Part shown: one piece after another, positions 5,723-10,507 of the stretch | Layout: each line of letters opens with the position of its first letter | How positions within the stretch are numbered: position 1 is the first letter of the stretch | Source of the DNA: Phycisphaerales bacterium | GTDB lineage: Bacteria > Planctomycetota > Phycisphaerae > Tepidisphaerales > Tepidisphaeraceae | NCBI GenBank assembly: GCA_028288775.1 | Contig: JAQGHP010000556.1 | Span: forward strand, 1-10,507 | Reading direction: 5' to 3' | DNA: 10,507 bases | Notes under the pieces: model-generated | The model's input: the letters and a program-made list of their open reading frames with translations, nothing else | Told to the model about the DNA's origin: nothing | The model's database searches: none | Translations under genes and position numbers: made by a program

Positions 5723-8383
5723 ATGAAATGGTCCCCGGAAAAGAAGGTGGCCGCGTCGTTTTTCCTGGCGTTCACGGCGCTGGCGATCGCGCGATTCCTT
5801 TCTTATGAGGTGACGACGCACCTCGTGCAGACGCGCGATCAGGTCGATCGTCGGCGCAAAGTGGTCACGCAAATCGCGGCCGTCTACTCCCGCGTGCAGG
5901 ACGCGGAAGCGGCCCAGCGCGGGTTCGTCCTCACGGGCCGCGAATCCTACCTCATGCCATACCTCGCGGCGTCAAAGGCATGGCACGGCGACCTGGACGT
6001 GCTGCGCCAGCTCACGAATGACCAACCCTCGCAACAAAACCGTATCGCAAACGTCGAGCCGCTCCTGGAAGACAAGTTCAAGGAGATGAACGACACGATC
6101 GTGCTGCGCAAAACAAAGGGCATTGATGCGGCGGTGCATGTCGTACTCAGCGATAAGGGGAAGGAGGCGATGGACGGCATCCGCGGTACCCTGCGCGAGA
6201 TGTCGGGCGAGGAGAACGACCGCGTGGCGGCGGGCGCCGAGGCCGCGGTCCGCAGCCGGCGGACGGGGCTGATCACGTTTACCATTCTCTCAGTCGTCGA
6301 TTTTTCACTGCTGTCGATGGCCTTTTACTACATCAGCCGGTTTTCCACGCAAAGGCGAAAGGCTGAGGAGGCGATCGCCGAGCAACTTGCCTTCACCCGC
6401 GCGGTGACGACGAGCCTGGGCGAGGGGCTGTACGTGGTGGACCCCGAGGGCCGGCTCACTTTCATGAATCCCGCCGCCGAGCAGATGCTCGGCTGGAGCC
6501 AGGCTGATCTGATCGGGCGCAACATGCATGATGCGGTGCATTACGCCCGCGCCGATGGCCTCCGCATCAGCGCAGTGGACTGCCCGCTGCTGGCGGTTGC
6601 GCAGACGGGCCGGTCTTACGGCAATGACAATGACGTTTTCTGGCGGCGCGACGGCTCGAGCATCCCCGTCGCCTACACGTCGTCCCCGATATTTTTGAAA
6701 GGGGCGGTCACCGGGGCGGTGGTGGCGTTTCGTGACACGACCGAGCGGAAGCGGGCGGAAAACGAGCTGCACCGCGCCAGGGAAATCGCCGAGGCGTCGC
6801 GTTCGGCCGCGGAGTCGGCCAGCCAGATGAAGAGCCTGTTCCTGGCGAACATGAGCCACGAGCTGCGCACGCCGCTGAACGCGATCATCGGCTATAGCGA
6901 GATGATGCTCGAGGAAGCCGCACCGGCCGACGGCCAGCAGGCCGCGGATTTGAAGAAAATTCATTCGGCCGGCAAACAGCTCCTCTCGCTCATCAACGAC
7001 ATCCTCGACCTCTCCAAGATCGAGGCGGGGAAAATGAGCCTCTATTTGGAGACATTCAGCATCGCGGCGATGACGCACGAAGTGGCCGCGACGATCAAGC
7101 CGATGGTGGCGCAGAACGGGAACCGCCTGGAGATCGACTGCCCGCCGGAGGTCGGCGAGATGCGCGCGGATACGAGCAAGGTGCGGCAATGCCTGTTCAA
7201 TCTGCTGACCAACGGCCTGAAGTTCACGAAGCAGGGGACGGTCACCTTGCAGGCCCGGCGGACCACCGAGGGACTCGAGGATTGGATCACTTTCACGGTC
7301 AGCGACAACGGCATCGGCATGACGCCCCAGCAGGTTTCGAGCCTTTTTCAGGCGTTTACGCAGGCCGAGGCGTCCACGTCGAGTAAGTACGGCGGCACGG
7401 GGCTGGGCCTCGCGATCAGCCGGCAATTCTGCCGGATGATGGGCGGGGATATCGAGGTGCGCAGCGAAGTGGGCAGTGGGTCGGTGTTCACGATCCGCCT
7501 GCCGGCGGCGGTGGGGTTGCCTGCGGAGCACCCGCCGCAGGAACTTCATGATTTCCCATCGCATACAAACGGCGATTACGAAGGCACGGCGAGGCCGCCG
7601 CGTCCGCGCGTGGAAACCGGCACGCCGCGGGTGCTCATCATCGACGACGACGCGGCCGTGCGCGATTTGCTCACCCGCTCGCTGTCGGCCGACGGGTTCG
7701 CGGTGCAGTCGGCCACGAACGGGGAAGAGGGCGTGCGCCTGGCGAAGGAGTGGAAGCCGACGGCCATCACGCTGGACGTGTTGATGCCCGGCACCGACGG
7801 CTGGGCCGTCCTGCGGGCGCTTAAGGCCGACGCGGAACTGGCGGACATCCCGGTGATTATGCTTTCGATCGTGGGGGACCAGAACCGGGCGCTGGGGATT
7901 GCCCTGGGCGCTTCGGAGTTCCTCACCAAGCCCGTGGACCGCAGCCGGCTTACCACGCTGCTGGAAAAATACCGGCCTGATGATGCGCCCGTACCGGTGC
8001 TGGTGGTCGAAGACGACGCCGACGTGCGCGACATGATCGCGCGGACGCTCGCGTCGCAGGGATGGCCGGTGGTCGAGGCGGAGAACGGGCGGGCGGCCTT
8101 GCAGAAAATGGCCGAGATGCGGCCGGGCGTGATCCTGCTCGACCTGATGATGCCGGAGATGGACGGCTTTGACTTTCTGACCGAGCTGCACAAGACCGAG
8201 GCATGGCGGTCGATTCCCGTCGTGGTGATCACCGCCCGCGACCTTACGCCCCAGGACCGCGAGCGCCTGAACGGGAACGTTGAAAAGATCCTTGCCAAGG
8301 CGTCGTATAGTCGGGAGGAATTGTTGCGCGAGGTGAGGATGATGGTGAACGCGTTCGGCGGGAAAGTCGCCGGGAAAGCGTAG
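5723..8383 (+). CDS. Hybrid sensor histidine kinase (CHASE3-PAS-HisKA-HATPase-REC-REC)
   Basis: This is an 886-residue membrane kinase that senses a signal and passes phosphate through internal receivers. Residues about 8-28 and 182-204 are membrane helices. Between them is a CHASE3-type sensor (RVQDAEAAQRGFVLTG is typical). A PAS domain follows at about 219-342. The HisKA motif ANMSHELRTPLN has the phosphorylated histidine at 379. The ATPase shows an N box with Asn497, DNGIGM from 528, FQAFTQ near 543 and GGTGLGLAIS from 557. The first receiver (about 636-750) has acidic residues DDD, phosphoacceptor Asp685 and Lys736. The second (about 758-880) has EDD, Asp807 and Lys859, followed by Ala instead of the usual Pro. 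No HPt domain is present. The ATG at 5714 would add three residues. The gene is 39 bases after hslU and precedes a response regulator. The signal is unknown. Confidence 0.97.
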   Translation: MKWSPEKKVAASFFLAFTALAIARFLSYEVTTHLVQTRDQVDRRRKVVTQIAAVYSRVQDAEAAQRGFVLTGRESYLMPYLAASKAWHGDLDVLRQLTNDQPSQQNRIANVEPLLEDKFKEMNDTIVLRKTKGIDAAVHVVLSDKGKEAMDGIRGTLREMSGEENDRVAAGAEAAVRSRRTGLITFTILSVVDFSLLSMAFYYISRFSTQRRKAEEAIAEQLAFTRAVTTSLGEGLYVVDPEGRLTFMNPAAEQMLGWSQADLIGRNMHDAVHYARADGLRISAVDCPLLAVAQTGRSYGNDNDVFWRRDGSSIPVAYTSSPIFLKGAVTGAVVAFRDTTERKRAENELHRAREIAEASRSAAESASQMKSLFLANMSHELRTPLNAIIGYSEMMLEEAAPADGQQAADLKKIHSAGKQLLSLINDILDLSKIEAGKMSLYLETFSIAAMTHEVAATIKPMVAQNGNRLEIDCPPEVGEMRADTSKVRQCLFNLLTNGLKFTKQGTVTLQARRTTEGLEDWITFTVSDNGIGMTPQQVSSLFQAFTQAEASTSSKYGGTGLGLAISRQFCRMMGGDIEVRSEVGSGSVFTIRLPAAVGLPAEHPPQELHDFPSHTNGDYEGTARPPRPRVETGTPRVLIIDDDAAVRDLLTRSLSADGFAVQSATNGEEGVRLAKEWKPTAITLDVLMPGTDGWAVLRALKADAELADIPVIMLSIVGDQNRALGIALGASEFLTKPVDRSRLTTLLEKYRPDDAPVPVLVVEDDADVRDMIARTLASQGWPVVEAENGRAALQKMAEMRPGVILLDLMMPEMDGFDFLTELHKTEAWRSIPVVVITARDLTPQDRERLNGNVEKILAKASYSREELLREVRMMVNAFGGKVAGKA

Positions 8384-8419
8384 GACGTGAAGCGTGTTCG
8401 ATGTGGAAGCCCGCAAGCC

Positions 8420-8423
8420 GGAG
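8420..8423 (+). promoter_or_regulatory. Ribosome binding site of the response regulator
   Basis: GGAG lies seven bases before the GTG at 8431 and gives a protein beginning at the first receiver strand (MAKILLVEDN). The in-frame ATG at 8401 has no site at a usable distance. Confidence 0.6.
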
Positions 8424-8430
8424 CCGAGTG

Positions 8431-8805
8431 GTGGCGAAGATATTGCTGGTCGAAGACAACGAGCTGAACCGGGATATGCTTTCGCGGCGGCTGGCGCGAA
8501 ACGGGCACGAGGTGCTCATTGCCGTGGACGGACGCGAAGCGGTGGCGACCGCGGGAGCGCTGGGCCCGGAGCTCATTCTGATGGACCTGCGCCTGCCGGA
8601 CATGGACGGCCGCGAGGTGACGCGGCGCCTGAAGGCCGACCAGGCGACCCGCCACATACCGGTCATCGCGCTGACCGCGCATGCGATGGAAGGGGATCGC
8701 GACGAGGCGATCCGAGCCGGCTGTGACGATTACGACACCAAGCCGGTGGAAATGCCGAGGCTGCTGGAGAAAATTCGGGCGCTGCTGGAGAAGAAATCGC
8801 CGTGA
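8431..8805 (+). CDS. DivK-like single-domain response regulator
   Basis: A stand-alone receiver of about 124 residues with no output domain. It is close in pattern to DivK: KILLVEDNELN at the N-terminus (acidic pair), LILMDLRLPDMDG with the phosphoacceptor Asp, VIALTAHAMEGD with the switch Thr, and DDYDTKPVE with the conserved Lys-Pro. Such proteins act by binding partners or by shuttling phosphate between kinases. The GTG at 8431 is chosen because it has a ribosome binding site and matches the family's N-terminus; the ATG at 8401 would add ten residues with no counterpart. It lies 47 bases after the hybrid kinase, on the same strand, and is followed by a strong terminator, so it is very probably co-transcribed with the kinase and is a likely phosphorelay partner. 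Confidence 0.94.
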   Translation: MAKILLVEDNELNRDMLSRRLARNGHEVLIAVDGREAVATAGALGPELILMDLRLPDMDGREVTRRLKADQATRHIPVIALTAHAMEGDRDEAIRAGCDDYDTKPVEMPRLLEKIRALLEKKSP

Positions 8806-8877
8806 AAACGGATGCCTGGCTGTCTTTGCTACTTTCGAATTTTACACATCGCCGTGCCCGCGGCTGGCCGGGACACG

Positions 8878-8907
8878 AAAAAGCCCCGGCACATGCCGGG
8901 GCTTTTT
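8878..8907. terminator. Bidirectional intrinsic terminator
   Basis: A perfect 13-base stem, AAAAAGCCCCGGC against GCCGGGGCTTTTT, with a four-base ACAT loop. A T-run follows the GC-rich stem on both strands, so it can end both the plus-strand response regulator transcript (stop at 8805) and the minus-strand oxidoreductase transcript (stop at 8938). Confidence 0.93.
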
Positions 8908-8937
8908 AAGATAAGGATGCCGAGCGCGCTCGCGCTT

Positions 8938-10335
8938 TTAGACTTCCGGCAGTTGGTATTTCTCGCGGCGGGCGCGGTCGCGCCAGCCGTTGGCCTCGGC
9001 GTTGCCCGGGAATTCCCACTTGGCCGGGTCCCATTGCATCTTCTTGCCGTGCCAGTAGGCGAGGTTCACCAGGTGGCAGACGGTGACGCTGCGCGCGCCG
9101 ACCTCGACGTCGCAGATGGGCTTCTGGCGGGTCTTGATGCACTCGAGCCAGTTCTCGCGGTGGCCGGGCGACTTGAAGAGCTTCTTGTCGCCGACGCTCA
9201 GCTCTTCCTTGAGGATATCGTCGGGCTCGCTGATGATCACGCCACGGTTGACGAAAATTTTACCCTTTTCGCCGATGAAGAGAATGCCGTTGGATTCCGT
9301 GAACTTCTCGCGTTTCGCTTCCTTGCTGCCCTTCTCGACAACGGTCTTGTAGCCTTCGTAGACCTGGTTGACGTGGGTGCAGACGATCTCGTCGCCGACG
9401 GGCGAGCCGCGGTAGATGAAGCGTGCGCCGTACTGGTCGCCCTCCTTCTCGGGGGGCAGGATTTCCACCGGGCCGGCGTGGTCCATGCCCAGGGCCCACT
9501 GGGTGATGTCGAAGTGGTGCGCGCCCCAGTCGGTGATGTAGCCGCCGGAGAATTCGCGGTAGTCGCGCCAGCCGGGGTTAAAGGGGTAGTCGTTGGGCAG
9601 TCCCTTGCGGCAGAGGATCTCGTTGTACCCGCGCTCTGGGGCCTGCCCGAGCCACACGTCCCACAACACGTTCGGGTCGGTCGGCTCGGTTTTCAGGTCG
9701 CACGGCTTGCTGGTGGCGCCGACGCCGATGTGGACTTCCTTGATCTTCCCCAGCCGCCCGTTGCGGATGTATTCGCACGCCTGGCGGAAGGGGCCTTCGC
9801 TGCGCTGCTGGCTGCCGGTCTGGAAGACGCGGTCGTGCTTGCGCACGGCTTCGATGACGGTCTTCGCCTCGTGGATCGTCAGCGTCAGCGGCTTCTCGCA
9901 GTAGATGTCCTTCTTCGCCTTGCACGCTTCGATGACGGGGATGGTGTGCCAGTGGTCGGGCGTTCCGATGACGACCGCGTCGATGTCCTTGCGGCCCAAA
10001 AGCTCGTGGAAATCGGTGTACTGGTCGCACCCCTTGTAGTCTTTGCGCTCCAGCTCCACGTACTTCTTCTCGACCGTTTCCGCGGCGGCCTTGCGACGGA
10101 GCGCATGCACGTCGCACACCGCCAGCACTTGCGTGTCGCGCCGGCCGCTGAGCGCGCCCAGGTGGCCGCTGGCCTGCTTGCCGATGCCGATGAACCCGAG
10201 CGTCAGCCGCTCGCTGGGGGCGTCGACTTTGTCGTTGCCCAGCGCGGTGGCCGAGATGACGGTCGGCGCCGCGACGGCGAGCGCCGCGCTGTGTTTGACG
10301 AAATCGCGCCGGGAGAGCGAAGTGCGTTTGGACAT
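8938..10335 (-). CDS. Tat-exported Gfo/Idh/MocA family oxidoreductase
   Basis: A 465-residue NAD(P)-dependent oxidoreductase of the Gfo/Idh/MocA family, which acts on sugars and related polyols. The N-terminus has a twin-arginine signal, SLSRRDFVK, followed by an alanine-rich hydrophobic stretch to about residue 32, so export in folded form is expected. The Rossmann segment LGFIGIGKQASG (46-57), the PDHWH segment (126-130), the family EKP motif (147-149) and the DWGAHHFDITQW segment (269-280) with the likely catalytic histidines are all visible. The start at 10335 is supported by AAAGGA eight bases upstream; an in-frame ATG at 10374 would add 13 residues before the Tat signal and has no such site. 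Members with this architecture are abundant in Planctomycetota. The substrate cannot be told from sequence. It stands alone here, convergent with the two-component genes. Confidence 0.96.
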   Translation of the reverse strand: MSKRTSLSRRDFVKHSAALAVAAPTVISATALGNDKVDAPSERLTLGFIGIGKQASGHLGALSGRRDTQVLAVCDVHALRRKAAAETVEKKYVELERKDYKGCDQYTDFHELLGRKDIDAVVIGTPDHWHTIPVIEACKAKKDIYCEKPLTLTIHEAKTVIEAVRKHDRVFQTGSQQRSEGPFRQACEYIRNGRLGKIKEVHIGVGATSKPCDLKTEPTDPNVLWDVWLGQAPERGYNEILCRKGLPNDYPFNPGWRDYREFSGGYITDWGAHHFDITQWALGMDHAGPVEILPPEKEGDQYGARFIYRGSPVGDEIVCTHVNQVYEGYKTVVEKGSKEAKREKFTESNGILFIGEKGKIFVNRGVIISEPDDILKEELSVGDKKLFKSPGHRENWLECIKTRQKPICDVEVGARSVTVCHLVNLAYWHGKKMQWDPAKWEFPGNAEANGWRDRARREKYQLPEV

Positions 10336-10343
10336 GGGGCGGT

Positions 10344-10349
10344 TCCTTT
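10344..10349 (-). promoter_or_regulatory. Ribosome binding site of the oxidoreductase
   Basis: AAAGGA on the minus strand, eight bases before the ATG at 10335. It fixes the start directly before the twin-arginine signal. Confidence 0.8.
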
Positions 10350-10409
10350 GAAGAAGGGGCCCGGCGATGGACACCGCCTGCGGCCCGTAATGGGATAGGT
10401 GACGAGGGA

Positions 10410-10438
10410 TTTATACCCTTCGTTACGGCACGCGTACA
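10410..10438 (-). promoter_or_regulatory. Candidate promoter of the oxidoreductase
   Basis: On the minus strand TATAAA (10410-10415, followed by T) is a good -10 match. Seventeen bases upstream is TGTACG (10433-10438), which matches three of six -35 positions. Transcription would begin near 10402, giving a leader of about 65 bases that includes the ribosome binding site. Confidence 0.5.
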
Positions 10439-10481
10439 GCACATTCATGGCACGGGATTTCAACCGGTGACTGCGGCGTGG

Positions 10482-10501
10482 CACAGCCGCCCCCGGCTGT
10501 G
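10482..10501. repeat. Short GC-rich palindrome at the right edge
   Basis: CACAGCCG (10482-10489) and CGGCTGTG (10494-10501) are perfect eight-base reverse complements around a CCCC loop. There is no T-run in either direction, so it is not a standard terminator. It looks like an extragenic palindrome of a third kind, and may be part of a larger element cut by the window edge. Confidence 0.65.
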
Positions 10502-10507
10502 ATTCCG

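Noticed and set aside
4493..5872. 459-codon open frame on the minus strand opposite hslU
   Set aside because: It lies over a fully conserved gene, its protein is rich in His, Arg and Leu as expected from a shadow of high-GC coding DNA, and it has no recognisable domain.
6305..8416. 703-codon open frame on the minus strand opposite the histidine kinase
   Set aside because: The plus strand shows all kinase and receiver motifs in order. The opposite frame has biased composition and no motif.
7576..8682. 368-codon open frame on the minus strand over the receivers and response regulator
   Set aside because: It spans two real plus-strand genes and is Ser/Arg-rich with no domain.
8812..10398. 528-codon open frame on the plus strand opposite the oxidoreductase
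   Set aside because: The minus strand has the Tat signal, Rossmann motif, EKP motif and ribosome binding site. The plus frame also runs through the terminator and looks like a composition artefact.

Overview
The window comes from a high-GC chromosome that is most likely from a member of the Planctomycetota. The evidence for this is indirect: a Tat-exported Gfo/Idh/MocA oxidoreductase, a membrane-anchored protein combining VWA and amidotransferase-like domains, a full HslUV protease, and several unrelated palindromic repeats in the gaps. I cannot fix the class from sequence alone. No tRNA, rRNA, CRISPR array, transposase or phage gene is visible.

Layout. (1) Positions 1-108 hold a nested inverted repeat that runs into the stop codon of a minus-strand gene for a large membrane VWA protein (109-2421). 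(2) A 307-base divergent gap (2422-2728) contains a second, unrelated long imperfect hairpin. (3) A plus-strand run follows: hslV (2729-3268), an unrecognised 214-residue protein (3284-3928), a Phd/YefM-type antitoxin-like protein (3940-4251) and hslU (4349-5683). The two middle genes are tightly packed behind hslV, have lower GC than their neighbours, and sit between the two halves of a protease that is normally encoded by adjacent genes. (4) A second plus-strand unit encodes a hybrid sensor histidine kinase with CHASE3, PAS, kinase core and two receiver domains (5723-8383), and then a DivK-like single-domain response regulator (8431-8805). (5) A strong bidirectional terminator (8878-8907) separates this unit from a convergent minus-strand gene for a Tat-exported Gfo/Idh/MocA oxidoreductase (8938-10335), which has a clear ribosome binding site and a plausible promoter. 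(6) A third kind of palindrome lies at the right edge (10482-10501).

How the genes work together. HslV and HslU form one ATP-dependent protease, and all key residues are present in both. The histidine kinase and the small regulator form a phosphorelay with three receivers in a row, but no HPt protein is encoded here. The most interesting object is the pair of genes inside hslVU. The second looks like an antitoxin, but no known toxin family lies next to it, so the 214-residue protein is a candidate partner of unknown type. This is inference from gene order, overlap and composition. The window shows no proof of toxicity.
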